62,402 bases of DNA, taken from Streptomyces sp. MUM 203J. Lineage in GTDB: Bacteria > Actinomycetota > Actinomycetes > Streptomycetales > Streptomycetaceae. The position numbers were made by a program, and so were the translations under genes. This document shows positions 17,072-25,380 of this stretch, piece by piece. The DNA lies in contig NZ_JADWYO010000036.1 in assembly GCF_022414595.1 (NCBI RefSeq), positions 1 to 62,402 of the forward strand, written 5' to 3'. How positions within the stretch are numbered: the first letter of the stretch is position 1; each line of letters starts with the position of its first letter. Under the pieces are notes generated by a model that saw only the letters and a list, made by a program, of their open reading frames with translations, made no database searches and had not been told where the DNA came from.

Positions 17072-18414
17072 CAGAAGTCCCAGCCCTCGTCGTCGGCCCC
17101 GGCCGCCTTCGCCTTCTCCGTCGCGAACGACTCGCCCGCCATGCCGGCTGCGAGCGTCGTGCCGTCGGCCGGGTCGATCAGCAGGAACGAGCCGGTACGG
17201 CGCGAGTGGGCGTACGAGTCGAGCGCGAGCGGCTCGGCCGTGCGGACCCTCACCGTGCCGATGTCGTTGGCGACGAGCTGCCCCGGCTCCGGGTGCTGGG
17301 AGAGGTCGTCCAGGGTCAGCCGGGACGGGATCTCCTTCACGATCGCCTTGACCGTGCGGGTCGTGTGCTTCAGCAGCACCCGCTGGCCGACCGTCAGCGG
17401 CTGGTCGGCCACATGGCAGACGGTCGCCTCGACGTCCTGAGAGGTGGCGGGTGTGTCGTCGCTCGGCACGATGATGTCGCCGCGCGAGATGTCGATGTCG
17501 TCCTCCAGGAGGAGGGTCACCGACTGCGGGGTCCAGGCGATGTCGACGGGGGTGCCCAGGAGGTCGATGCCGGACACCTTCGACGTACGGCCGGACGGCA
17601 GGACGGTGACCTCCTGGCCCACCCGGAACGTACCGGCGGCGATCTGCCCGGCGTAGCCCCGGTAGTCGGGGTGCTCGGAGGTCTGCGGGCGGATCACGTA
17701 CTGGACGGGGAGGCGGGCGTGGCAGCCCGTCAGGTCGTGGCTGACCGGGACGGTCTCCAGGTGCTCCAGCACCGTCGGGCCGCCGTACCAGTCCATGGCC
17801 GCGGACGGCTCCACCACGTTGTCCCCGGCGAGCGCCGAGATCGGGATCGCGGTGACCTCCGGGACGCCCAGTTCGGTCGCGTACGCGGTGAACTCCTCCG
17901 CGATCGCGGCGAACACGGACTCCCGGTAGTCGACCAGGTCCATCTTGTTGACCGCCAGCACGACGTGCGGAACACGCAGCAGCGCGGCGAGGGCGGCGTG
18001 GCGGCGGGTCTGCTCGACGACGCCGTTGCGGGCGTCGACCAGGATCACCGTCAGCTCGGCGGTCGAGGCGCCCGTCACCATGTTGCGGGTGTACTGCACA
18101 TGGCCCGGGGTGTCGGCCAGGATGAACCGGCGCCTGGGCGTGGCGAAGTAACGGTACGCCACGTCGATCGTGATGCCCTGCTCCCGCTCGGCCCGCAGAC
18201 CGTCGGTGAGCAGCGCCAGGTCGGGGGCCTCCTGGCCCCGGGAACGGGAGGCGTGCTCGACGGCCTCCAGCTGGTCCGCGAGGACCGACTTGGAGTCGTG
18301 CAGCAGCCGCCCGACCAGGGTGGACTTGCCGTCGTCGACGGACCCGGCGGTGGCGAAGCGCAGGAGGGTGGTGGCCGAGAGCTGCTCGACGGCCGTGGTG
18401 GTGGTGCTGGTCAT
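17071..18414 (-). CDS. cysN: Sulfate adenylyltransferase subunit 1 (GTPase)
   Basis: A 447-residue EF-Tu-like GTPase that couples GTP hydrolysis to formation of adenosine 5'-phosphosulfate by CysD. G1 is GSVDDGKS (24-31), G3 DTPGHVQYTRN, G4 NKMD; beta-barrel domains follow. It lacks the C-terminal APS kinase domain of the CysNC fusion, agreeing with a separate cysC here. The ATG at 18414 lies 2 bases after the cysD stop, so translation is coupled. Confidence 0.97.
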   Translation of the reverse strand: MTSTTTTAVEQLSATTLLRFATAGSVDDGKSTLVGRLLHDSKSVLADQLEAVEHASRSRGQEAPDLALLTDGLRAEREQGITIDVAYRYFATPRRRFILADTPGHVQYTRNMVTGASTAELTVILVDARNGVVEQTRRHAALAALLRVPHVVLAVNKMDLVDYRESVFAAIAEEFTAYATELGVPEVTAIPISALAGDNVVEPSAAMDWYGGPTVLEHLETVPVSHDLTGCHARLPVQYVIRPQTSEHPDYRGYAGQIAAGTFRVGQEVTVLPSGRTSKVSGIDLLGTPVDIAWTPQSVTLLLEDDIDISRGDIIVPSDDTPATSQDVEATVCHVADQPLTVGQRVLLKHTTRTVKAIVKEIPSRLTLDDLSQHPEPGQLVANDIGTVRVRTAEPLALDSYAHSRRTGSFLLIDPADGTTLAAGMAGESFATEKAKAAGADDEGWDF

Positions 18415-18416
18415 GT

Positions 18417-19355
18417 CTAGAAGTACCCTTCGCGCTTGCGGTCTTCCATCGCGGCCTCGGACAGCTTGTCGTCGGCGCGGGTGGCGCCCCGCTCGGTCAG
18501 CCGGGACGCGGCGATCTCCGCGATCACGGCGTCGAGCGTGGTGGCGTCGGAGTCGACGGCGCCGGTGCAGGACATGTCGCCGACCGTGCGGTAGCGGATG
18601 AGCCGCTTCTCGACGGTCTCGTCGTCCTTCGGGCCGCCCCAGTCGCCGGCGGTCAGCCACATGCCGTTGCGCTGGAAGACCTCGCGCTCGTGCGCGAAGT
18701 AGATCTGCGGCAGCTCGATGCCCTCACGGGCGATGTACTGCCACACGTCCAGCTCGGTCCAGTTGGACAGCGGGAACACGCGCACGTGCTCGCCGGGGGC
18801 GTGGCGGCCGTTGTACAGCTGCCACAGCTCGGGGCGCTGGCGGCGCGGGTCCCACTGGGAGAACTCGTCCCGCAGCGAGAACACCCGCTCCTTGGCCCGG
18901 GCCTTCTCCTCGTCGCGCCGCCCGCCGCCGAAGACCGCGTCGAACCGCTCAGACTGGATCTTCTCGGTCAGCGGCACGGTCTGGAGCGGGTTACGGGTCC
19001 CGTCCGGGCGCTCCCGCAGCTTCCCGGCGTCGATGTACTCCTGTACGGACGCCACGTGCAGCCGCAGACCGTGGCGGGCGACCGTGCGGTCGCGGTACTC
19101 GATGACCTCGGGGAAGTTGTGCCCGGTGTCGACGTGCAGCAGCGAGAACGGGACCGGCGCCGGCGCGAACGCCTTCAGCGCCAGGTGCAGCATGACGATG
19201 GAGTCCTTGCCGCCGGAGAAGAGGATCACCGGCCGCTCGAACTCGCCCGCCACCTCGCGGAAGATGTGGACCGCCTCGGACTCCAGCGCGTCCAGGTGGG
19301 ACAGCGCGAACGGGCTGTCCTGCTGCTCCTCCGTGGCATTCAGCGTGGCCGTCAT
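18417..19355 (-). CDS. cysD: Sulfate adenylyltransferase subunit 2
   Basis: A 312-residue ATP sulfurylase catalytic subunit. The PP-loop SGGKDS (47-52) binds ATP; the family stretch LHVDTGHNFPEVIEYRD follows. It adenylylates sulfate with CysN. The ATG at 19355 overlaps the cysC stop by 4 bases (ATGA). Ends with the conserved basic tail MEDRKREGYF. Confidence 0.97.
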   Translation of the reverse strand: MTATLNATEEQQDSPFALSHLDALESEAVHIFREVAGEFERPVILFSGGKDSIVMLHLALKAFAPAPVPFSLLHVDTGHNFPEVIEYRDRTVARHGLRLHVASVQEYIDAGKLRERPDGTRNPLQTVPLTEKIQSERFDAVFGGGRRDEEKARAKERVFSLRDEFSQWDPRRQRPELWQLYNGRHAPGEHVRVFPLSNWTELDVWQYIAREGIELPQIYFAHEREVFQRNGMWLTAGDWGGPKDDETVEKRLIRYRTVGDMSCTGAVDSDATTLDAVIAEIAASRLTERGATRADDKLSEAAMEDRKREGYF

Positions 19356-19918
19356 GCCAGGCCCCTTTCGGTCAGCAGTGCGTGCAGCGCCTGCGCGGAC
19401 TCCTGCACCGTCTGGTTCTGGGACTCGATCCGCAGGTCGGGGCGGTCCGGCTGCTCGTACGGGTCGTCGACGCCGGTCAGCCCGGAGATCTCCCCGGCCG
19501 CCTGCTTGGCGTACAGGCCCTTCACGTCCCGCACGGAGCAGACGTCGACCGGGGTGGCCACGTGCACCTCCACGTAGGGGGTGCCCTCCTGCTGGTGGCG
19601 CTTGCGGACGGCCTCGCGGCTGTCGGCGTACGGGGCGATGACGGGCACGAGGACCTTCACGCCGTTGGACGCGAGCAGCTCCGAGACGAAGCCGATGCGC
19701 TGCACGTTCGTGTGCCGGTCCTCGCGGCTGAAGCCGAGGCCCGCCGAGAGGAACTCGCGGATCTCGTCACCGTCGAGCACCTCGACACGGTGGCCCTCCT
19801 CGCGCAGCCGTCCCGCCAGCTCGTACGCGATGGTGGTCTTGCCCGCGCTGGGCAGACCGGTGAGCCAGATGGTGGCCCCAGTCACGTGCTTCTCCTGAAG
19901 GTTCTGGTCGTTGGTCAT
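19352..19918 (-). CDS. cysC: Adenylylsulfate kinase
   Basis: APS kinase of up to 188 residues, phosphorylating APS to PAPS. P-loop GLPSAGKTT is at 21-29, with DGDEIREFLSAGLGFSREDR and the DVKGLYAK segment typical of the family. Two starts are credible: ATG 19918, in an ATGA overlap with the cysH stop, and GTG 19885, which has a well-spaced AGGAG and starts right at the conserved VTGATIWLTG. Since the reductase in this operon is of the APS type, PAPS would serve other sulfotransfer reactions. Confidence 0.95.
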   Translation of the reverse strand: MTNDQNLQEKHVTGATIWLTGLPSAGKTTIAYELAGRLREEGHRVEVLDGDEIREFLSAGLGFSREDRHTNVQRIGFVSELLASNGVKVLVPVIAPYADSREAVRKRHQQEGTPYVEVHVATPVDVCSVRDVKGLYAKQAAGEISGLTGVDDPYEQPDRPDLRIESQNQTVQESAQALHALLTERGLA

Positions 19919-20631
19919 CCGTGCAGCCCGCACTCCGTCTTGGCTCGGCCCGCCCAGCGGCCGGCGCGCGCGTCCTCGCCCTCCGCGACCCGTCGGGTGC
20001 AGGGGGCGCAGCCGACAGAGGCGTAACCGTCCATCAGCAGCGGGTTGGTGAGGACCCCGTGCTCGGCGACGTACGCGTCGACGTCGTCCTGCGTCCAGCG
20101 GGCGATGGGGGACACCTTGACCTTGCGGCGCCTGGCGTCCCAGCCGACGACCGGGGTGTTCGCCCGGGTCGGGGACTCGTCCCGGCGCAGTCCGGTCGCC
20201 CACGCGTCGTACCCCGCCAGGCCCTCCTCCAGCGGCTTGACCTTGCGCAGCGCGCAGCACAGGTCCGGGTCCCGGTCGTGCAGCCTCGGTCCGTACCGGG
20301 CGTCCTGCTCGGCCACGGTCTGGCGCGGGGTGAGGGTGATGACGTTGACGTCCATCACCGCCTCCACCGCGTCGCGGGTGCCGATGGTCTCCTCGAAGTG
20401 GTAGCCGGTGTCGAGGAACACGACGTCCACGCCGGGGAAGGCGCGCGAGGCGAGGTGCGCGACGACAGCGTCCTCCATCGAGGAGGTCACGCAGAAGCTC
20501 TTGCCGAAGGTGTCGGCGGCCCACTTGAGGATGTCCAGGGCCGGGGCGTCCTCCAGCTCGCGGCCCGCCTGCTCGGCGAGCGACGCGAGCACCTGGAGAT
20601 GGTGCTCCGCACCGGTGTCCGTCTCCGTCAT
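19915..20631 (-). CDS. cysH: Adenylylsulfate reductase, thioredoxin-dependent
   Basis: A 238-residue PAPS/APS reductase-family enzyme that reduces activated sulfate to sulfite. Cys125-Cys126 (DLCCALRK) and Cys208/Cys211 (VGCAPC) are the four ligands of a [4Fe-4S] cluster, which marks the APS-using bacterial type; Cys234 in ECGLHG is the catalytic residue. The SSMEDAV loop at 50-56 binds the nucleotide. ATGA overlaps link it to both the small zinc-ribbon gene upstream and cysC downstream. Confidence 0.97.
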   Translation of the reverse strand: MTETDTGAEHHLQVLASLAEQAGRELEDAPALDILKWAADTFGKSFCVTSSMEDAVVAHLASRAFPGVDVVFLDTGYHFEETIGTRDAVEAVMDVNVITLTPRQTVAEQDARYGPRLHDRDPDLCCALRKVKPLEEGLAGYDAWATGLRRDESPTRANTPVVGWDARRRKVKVSPIARWTQDDVDAYVAEHGVLTNPLLMDGYASVGCAPCTRRVAEGEDARAGRWAGRAKTECGLHG

Positions 20632-20810
20632 GTCTCGTCCCCTCCGCTGCTTTCGTCGCGCCGGAGCCCGCGGGCCAGCAGGCCCAGGAACTTCAGCTGG
20701 AAGGCCCGGTTACAGGCCGCGCAGTCCCACGCCCCGTGTCCCTGCTCGTTGGGGCGCAGGTCCTCGTCGCCGCAGTACGGGCAGTGGAACGGCGCCGCCC
20801 GCCCGCTCAC
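20628..20810 (-). CDS. Small zinc-ribbon protein of the sulfur operon
   Basis: A 60-residue protein from GTG 20810, with AGGAG upstream. Two cysteine pairs, CPYC near residue 10 and CAAC near 32 (HCPYCGDEDLRPNEQG and WDCAACNRAFQ), form a zinc ribbon. A small protein of this kind lies between the sulfite reductase and cysH in streptomycetes I know of; its role is not known. It overlaps cysH (ATGA) and a 34-codon ORF upstream (GTGA), so synthesis is tightly coupled to the pathway. Inference: it may help cluster assembly or bind the reductases. Confidence 0.85.
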   Translation of the reverse strand: MSGRAAPFHCPYCGDEDLRPNEQGHGAWDCAACNRAFQLKFLGLLARGLRRDESSGGDET

Positions 20811-20911
20811 GGCATCTCCTTGTTCGCTTCTCCGCCCGCGCGGCGCGCCGGCGCGGCCGTCGTGGTCGTCGTGGTCGTCCGCGGCCCGGCGGCCGCGCGT
20901 GCGTCGCTCAC
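20807..20911 (-). CDS. Candidate 34-residue coupled ORF with poly-threonine
   Basis: A GTG at 20911 overlaps the sulfite reductase stop (GTGA), with GAGGAGG at ideal distance inside the end of sir. The frame encodes a short Ala/Arg/Thr peptide with seven threonines in a row and stops in a GTGA overlap with the zinc-ribbon gene. Both junctions are exact 4-base overlaps, which argues for translation. No homology is recognised; it may simply carry ribosomes across the gap. Confidence 0.5.
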   Translation of the reverse strand: MSDARAAAGPRTTTTTTTAAPARRAGGEANKEMP

Positions 20912-22605
20912 GAGAGGGCCTCCTCGGAGGCACGGGCCGCCCAGGCGGCGAAGCGCTCGCCGTCCTCGCGCTCCGCCTGGTAGCGGGTGAGGACACGCTC
21001 GATGTAGTCGGGCAGCTCGGCGGAGGTGACCTTCAGGCCGCGCACCTTGCGGCCGAAACCGGCCTCCAGGCCGAGGGCGCCGCCCAGGTGCACCTGGAAG
21101 CCCTCCACCTGCTCGCCCCGGTCGTTCATCACGAGCTGGCCCTTGAGGCCGATGTCCGCGACCTGGATGCGGGCGCAGGCGTTGGGGCAGCCGTTGACAT
21201 TGATGGTGAGGGGCTGGTCGAAGTCCGGCAGGCGCCGCTCCAGCTCGTCGATGAGCGAGGCGCCGCGCGCCTTGGTCTCGACGATGGCCAGCTTGCAGAA
21301 CTCGATGCCGGTGCAGGCCATCGTGCCCCGCCGGAACGGGGACGGCTTGACCCGCAGGTCCAGTGCCTCCAACGCGGTGGTCAGCGGCTCGACCTGGGCC
21401 TCCTCGACATCGAGGATGATCATCTTCTGTTCGACGGTGGTGCGGACCCGGCCGGAGCCATGTGCCTCGGCCACCTCCGCGATCTTGGTGAGGGTCGCCC
21501 CGTCGACCCGGCCGACACGCGGTGCGAAGCCCACGTAGAAGCGGCCGTCCTGCTGCCGGTGCACCCCGACGTGGTCACGCCACTGCTGTACGGGCTGCGC
21601 CGGCGCGGGTCCGTCGACCAGCTTCCGCTCCAGGTACTCGTCCTCCAGGATCCGGCGGAACTTCTCCGCACCCCAGTCCGCCACCAGGAACTTCAGCCGG
21701 GCGCGATTGCGCAGGCGCCGGTAGCCGTAGTCGCGGAAGACCGAGATCACACCGGTGTAGACGTCCGGGACCTCGTCGAGCGGCACCCAGGCGCCTAGCC
21801 GGACACCGATCTTCGGGTTGGTGGACAGGCCGCCGCCCACCCACAGGTCGAAGCCCGGGCCGTGCTCGGGGTGCTCGACACCGACGAACGCGATGTCGTT
21901 GATCTCGTGTGCCACGTCCAGGAGCGGTGAACCGGAGATCGCGGACTTGAACTTTCGGGGCAGGTTCGAGAAGTCCTTGTTGCCGACGATCCGGCGGTGG
22001 ATCTCGTCGACGGCGGGCGTGCCGTCGATGATCTCGTCCGCGGCGATCCCGGCGACCGGGGAGCCGAGGATGACGCGCGGGGTGTCACCGCAGGCCTCGG
22101 TCGTGGAGAGGCCGACCTCTTCGAGGCGGCGCCAGATCTCCGGGACGTCCTCGATCCGGATCCAGTGGTACTGGATGTTCTGCCGGTCGGTGATGTCGGC
22201 GGTGCCGCGCGCGAACTCCTCGGAGATCTCCCCGATGACCCGCAGCTGCCGGGTGGTCAGCCGGCCGCCGTCGATGCGGACGCGCAGCATGAAGTACTCG
22301 TCGTCCAGCTCCTCCGGCTCCAGGATCGCCGTCTTGCCGCCGTCGATCCCGGGGCGGCGCTGGGTGTAGAGGCCCCACCAGCGCATCCGGCCGCGCAGGT
22401 CGTTGGGGTCGATGGAGTCGAACCCGGCCTTCGAGTAGACCGTCTCAATGCGTGTCCGCACATTGAGACCGTCGTCGTCCTTCTTGAACTGCTCATTGCC
22501 GTTGAGGGGCGTGAAGTGACCCCTGGCCCACTGGCCCTCGCCACGGTGGCGCCCCGGCTTGCGGCGAGGCGTGGCGGGTGCGGGCTTTTCGGGGGTGGCG
22601 GCCAT
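20908..22605 (-). CDS. sir: Ferredoxin-dependent sulfite reductase
   Basis: A 565-residue siroheme/[4Fe-4S] reductase of the nitrite/sulfite reductase family, reducing sulfite to sulfide. Cluster ligands are Cys431 and Cys437 (ACTGIEFC) and Cys473 and Cys477 (NGCPNAC). Two ferredoxin-like half-domains are present. The gene set around it (cysHCDN) says sulfite rather than nitrite. The ATG at 22605 is preceded by GAAGGACG; the upstream in-frame ATG at 22683 falls in a leader region with a large inverted repeat. First structural gene of the operon, behind a leader-peptide ORF. Confidence 0.96.
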   Translation of the reverse strand: MAATPEKPAPATPRRKPGRHRGEGQWARGHFTPLNGNEQFKKDDDGLNVRTRIETVYSKAGFDSIDPNDLRGRMRWWGLYTQRRPGIDGGKTAILEPEELDDEYFMLRVRIDGGRLTTRQLRVIGEISEEFARGTADITDRQNIQYHWIRIEDVPEIWRRLEEVGLSTTEACGDTPRVILGSPVAGIAADEIIDGTPAVDEIHRRIVGNKDFSNLPRKFKSAISGSPLLDVAHEINDIAFVGVEHPEHGPGFDLWVGGGLSTNPKIGVRLGAWVPLDEVPDVYTGVISVFRDYGYRRLRNRARLKFLVADWGAEKFRRILEDEYLERKLVDGPAPAQPVQQWRDHVGVHRQQDGRFYVGFAPRVGRVDGATLTKIAEVAEAHGSGRVRTTVEQKMIILDVEEAQVEPLTTALEALDLRVKPSPFRRGTMACTGIEFCKLAIVETKARGASLIDELERRLPDFDQPLTINVNGCPNACARIQVADIGLKGQLVMNDRGEQVEGFQVHLGGALGLEAGFGRKVRGLKVTSAELPDYIERVLTRYQAEREDGERFAAWAARASEEALS

Positions 22606-22646
22606 GGCTATACGTCCTTCGGGACTGCAGGAGGGCGGCTTTGACC

Positions 22647-22689
22647 TGCGCAATGTCGCGCAGGGCTGGGCCTTGCGCGACATTGCGCG
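22647..22689 (-). promoter_or_regulatory. Long inverted repeat between leader peptide and sir
   Basis: TGCGCAATGTCGCGCA (22647-22662) and TGCGCGACATTGCGCG (22674-22689) are reverse complements over 15 of 16 bases with an 11-base spacer. In RNA this gives a very stable stem-loop after the leader stop codon and 42 bases before the sir start. Each arm is itself partly palindromic (TGCGC...GCGCA), so it could also be a double protein operator. The position suits attenuation or ribosome-access control. Confidence 0.7.
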
Positions 22690-22731
22690 GAGGGTCGGGA
22701 AGTGTCGGGGAACGCGGCGGTGCTGGTTCGC

Positions 22732-22815
22732 TCAGCGCGCCGGACAGATGGCGCTGGACATGCGGCCGAGGTCGACGTGCCGCCGACTCACCAAGGCAAT
22801 TCCAGCTGAAGACAT
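22732..22815 (-). CDS. Leader peptide of the sulfur assimilation operon
   Basis: A 27-codon ORF encoding a peptide with the motif RRHVDLGRMSSAIC followed by PAR. I recognise this motif from the putative leader peptides annotated upstream of sulfur and cysteine genes in streptomycetes. The ATG at 22815 has no Shine-Dalgarno and lies 7 bases past a -10-like element, so it is probably leaderless. The Cys codon close to the stop suggests that cysteine supply is sensed by ribosome pausing, by analogy with cysteine-responsive leader ORFs of mycobacteria. A strong inverted repeat follows before sir. Confidence 0.8.
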   Translation of the reverse strand: MSSAGIALVSRRHVDLGRMSSAICPAR

Positions 22816-22824
22816 GACGGAAGC

Positions 22825-22851
22825 CTGTCATGGGGGTTTGGACTCAGTCCA
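22825..22851 (-). promoter_or_regulatory. Candidate promoter and operator palindrome of the sir operon
   Basis: TGGACTCAGTCCA (22839-22851) is a perfect 13-base palindrome. On the minus strand its first half can act as a -35 (TGGACT), with an 18-base spacer to CAGGCT, placing transcription start at the leader-peptide ATG. A repressor at the palindrome would cover the -35 region. Further GTCC/GGAC half-sites lie just upstream (22857-22880). Regulator unknown. Confidence 0.5.
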
Positions 22852-23007
22852 CCTTTGTCCGAGATGTGGACGCGGGTGTCTCGAAAAATGGACAGCTGTG
22901 GTGCGGGTCACGTGCCGCTCCGGCCTGTCCGGCGCGTGGGGACGGACGCCGGACAGGCGGGAGCGGAGGTCCGGGGACGTAGCCCCGGTGAAGGTGAGGA
23001 GCGTGGG

Positions 23008-23577
23008 CTAGGCCCGGGCGCCCGGCCACGGGCCCGGCGTCGGGGTCTCGGCCCGCTCGCCCACCTTCGTGTCGTACAGGCGGAAGCCCCGCCGCAGGTA
23101 GTTCGGCACCGCGTGCTCGCCGTCCAGCGAGCACGTGTTCAGCACCACCCGCCCGGTCGGCGCCCGCCCCGGCCAGCGGTCCGCCAGGTCCCAGGCCCGC
23201 GCCGTGCCGTACGAGAGCAGATGACCGCCGATGCGGCGGCCCCGGAACGCCGGGAGCAGTCCGAAGTACATGATCTCGACCGCGCTCTCGTCGTGCGGTG
23301 TGAGCTCCACGTACCCGGCCGGTGTCCCCTTCTCGTACGCCACCCAGATCTCGGCCCCGGGACGCTCGAGGATGTCCCGCCACTCCTTGTACGTGAGCCC
23401 GAGCCGGTCCTCCCAGTGCAGGTCCCCGCCCACCGCCGTGTAGAGGAAGCGGCCGAACTCCGGCGAAGGCACCTCCGCCCGCTCGATGCGCAGGTCCCCG
23501 CCCTCGGGTGCGGGGGAGGGGCGCAGGTCCTCCGGGGAGGTCTGCTCCAGGTACCAGGTCGTCACGGTGATGCTCAT
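23008..23577 (-). CDS. GNAT-family N-acetyltransferase
   Basis: A 189-residue protein with the GNAT fold; the acetyl-CoA loop is in FGLLPAFRGRRIGGHLL (about residues 105-121), preceded by the strand VEIMYF. Substrate unknown; an aromatic/acidic pocket cannot be read from sequence. It stands alone between the divergent-looking sir leader region and the GAF regulator, all on the minus strand. Start at the ATG before SITVTTWYLEQ fits family length. Confidence 0.88.
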   Translation of the reverse strand: MSITVTTWYLEQTSPEDLRPSPAPEGGDLRIERAEVPSPEFGRFLYTAVGGDLHWEDRLGLTYKEWRDILERPGAEIWVAYEKGTPAGYVELTPHDESAVEIMYFGLLPAFRGRRIGGHLLSYGTARAWDLADRWPGRAPTGRVVLNTCSLDGEHAVPNYLRRGFRLYDTKVGERAETPTPGPWPGARA

Positions 23578-23659
23578 GCCGGCCAGCGAACCATGCCGGG
23601 GCCGGGGTGCGCTGCCTGCTGTGTCACAGTGTGGGACGCCGTCTCATGATGCGCGCGTC

Positions 23660-25027
23660 TCATGCGGCGCGCGCCGCCACCACCGCCGGAGCGGTCGAGT
23701 GCGGCAGCAGATCGCGCGGGTCGGCAGGGCCCCGGACCTCCACCTCCAGCTCGTCCCGGAAGCGGTACGGCCGGTGCGCCAGCACACCCGACAGAGTGCG
23801 CCGCATCCGGGACATCTCCGCCCGCACGGTCACCGTACGCGTCCCGTCCCCGAAGAGGTCGGCCGCGAGCTGCGCGGCCGACCTCCCGTCGCGGTGCACG
23901 GCCAGCACGTACAGCAGCTCCGCGTGGCGCGGGCTCAGCTCCCGCACCCAGCCGCCCAGCGCCCCCGACACCCGCAGGGTCCAGTCCCGCGCCCGGCTCA
24001 CGTCCAGGACGACCCGGGTCACCGTCCCGTCCGCCCCTCCGGGCCCGCTCCCGCCGCTCGTACCGTCCAGCACCCGCAGCAGCCATCCGCCCGGCAGCGG
24101 CTCCACCGCGCACTCGCCCAGCGACGGCAGCCACACCCGGCCGTCCACCGGGGCACCGGAACCGGCCTCCGGGCCCCCGCCCGGCTCTCCGGCCCCGCCC
24201 CGCAGCGCCCCCGGCAGTGGCAGCCGGTCCGGCGGGGCCATCCCCGCCACCGCCGCCGTCCATCCGTACCGGTCCACCGCCACCGCCCGGCCACCCACCC
24301 GGTGCAGCAGCGGCGCCGCCACCGCCCGCAGCCGCGCCAGTTCCGTCAGGTGCCGGTTGCGCAGCTCCGCCTCGGCCAGCCGCGCCACCGAACCCACCAG
24401 AAGCAGCGTCGCCGGGTGCATCGTCGCCACGGGGCCGCTCAGGTCGACGACCCCCATCAGCCGCCCGTCCCGGGGGTCCGTGACGGGCGCGCCCGCACAG
24501 GTCCACGGATGATGGGTCACCACGAAGTGCTCCGCCGAGTGCACCTGCACCGGCCGCCGCGTAACCAGGGCCGTGCCCACCCCGTTGGTGCCGACCGTCG
24601 ACTCCCGCCAGTCCGCGCCCGCGTCCAGACCGTGCCCGTCGGCCATCCGCAGCACGGACGAGTGGCCCTCCCGCCACAGCACCCGCCCCTCGGCGTCGGC
24701 CACGATCATGATGTGTGCGAGCGGGTCCGCCACCGAGCCCGGCGCCTGCGTCAGGCCCTCCCGCAGCGCCGGGAGCACCTCCAGCAGCGGCGACGCGGCC
24801 CGGCGGGCCTCCAGCTCGCCGGCCGTCAGCAGGTCCGAGCGGTGGTCCCGGTCGGGGTCGACGCCCTCACGCAGCATCCGCTGCCAGGACGCCCCTATGT
24901 CGGCGCGCGGCGCCAGCGGAGCCGTACGCCCGCGCAGGGCCGCGTCCCGTATGCCCCTCAGGAGCCGGGTCGCCTCCCGCGCGTCCATCGCGGCGAGGCG
25001 TGTCATCTCGACTGTGGCGTCATGCAC
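23660..25027 (-). CDS. GAF-domain transcriptional regulator
   Basis: A 455-residue protein. Residues about 85-225 form a GAF-like sensor of the type found at the N-terminus of AcoR-like activators (WRESTVGTNGVGTAL, HHPWTCAGAPVTDP). The sigma-54 AAA domain is absent. The C-terminal part (about 370-440, LSPRHAELLYVLAVHRDGRSAAQLAADLFG) is a winged helix-turn-helix resembling OmpR/SARP-type DNA-binding domains. It probably regulates a nearby metabolic gene, perhaps the acyl-CoA dehydrogenase-like gene upstream on the same strand; target and ligand are unknown. Confidence 0.85.
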   Translation of the reverse strand: MHDATVEMTRLAAMDAREATRLLRGIRDAALRGRTAPLAPRADIGASWQRMLREGVDPDRDHRSDLLTAGELEARRAASPLLEVLPALREGLTQAPGSVADPLAHIMIVADAEGRVLWREGHSSVLRMADGHGLDAGADWRESTVGTNGVGTALVTRRPVQVHSAEHFVVTHHPWTCAGAPVTDPRDGRLMGVVDLSGPVATMHPATLLLVGSVARLAEAELRNRHLTELARLRAVAAPLLHRVGGRAVAVDRYGWTAAVAGMAPPDRLPLPGALRGGAGEPGGGPEAGSGAPVDGRVWLPSLGECAVEPLPGGWLLRVLDGTSGGSGPGGADGTVTRVVLDVSRARDWTLRVSGALGGWVRELSPRHAELLYVLAVHRDGRSAAQLAADLFGDGTRTVTVRAEMSRMRRTLSGVLAHRPYRFRDELEVEVRGPADPRDLLPHSTAPAVVAARAA

Positions 25028-25380
25028 CGGGCCTCCCCCGCCCCGCGCCGGGTTCAGTGGTCCACCCCATCATCCCCCGCGACCGCGGCGCCCCCGGCAC
25101 CGGGCTGCAACCCCCTGCAACTCTCGCGCCGGGCGCGGCGCCTGTACGAGAGTGGGAGGCGTACCGGGCATCCGGTACCGCCGGGATGGTGCCGTGTCGG
25201 CGCAGCACCATCCCAGCCGCGCCACGGGGCGCGGGCCGTCCCACCACGGCCCGCGCCCTGCCCGTGCCGCGGACGCCGTACGCGGCGGGACCGCCCGTGA
25301 CCCGCGCCGCCCGGGCCGTACGAGGCCGCCCGGCGTCGGCCGGGTGCCCATGCCACCGGCCGCCTGCCAGGCGGGCCGCC
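25028..25380. other. Intergenic region with hairpins and repeated TTGCAG
   Basis: A 353-base gap between same-strand genes. It holds a 10-bp perfect stem GGGATGGTGC/GCACCATCCC (25183-25214, loop 12), a likely terminator for the upstream dehydrogenase gene on the minus strand, and a smaller hairpin GTACCGG/CCGGTAC (25161-25178). Two TTGCAG hexamers 11 bases apart lie on the minus strand near 25110-25126 and could be part of the regulator promoter. No small ORF is convincing. Confidence 0.45.

Noticed and set aside
17071..18414. CysN as a CysNC fusion
   Set aside because: The protein ends after the beta-barrel domains and a separate cysC is present.
20908..22605. Assimilatory nitrite reductase instead of sulfite reductase
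   Set aside because: Sequence family covers both, but the gene is embedded in cysHCDN with a sulfur leader peptide and no nitrate genes.
22493..22831. Minus-strand frame reading MTGFRHVFSWNCLGE upstream of sir
   Set aside because: It overlaps the RRHVDL leader ORF in another frame and runs out of frame into sir; the RRHVDL frame carries the recognised motif.
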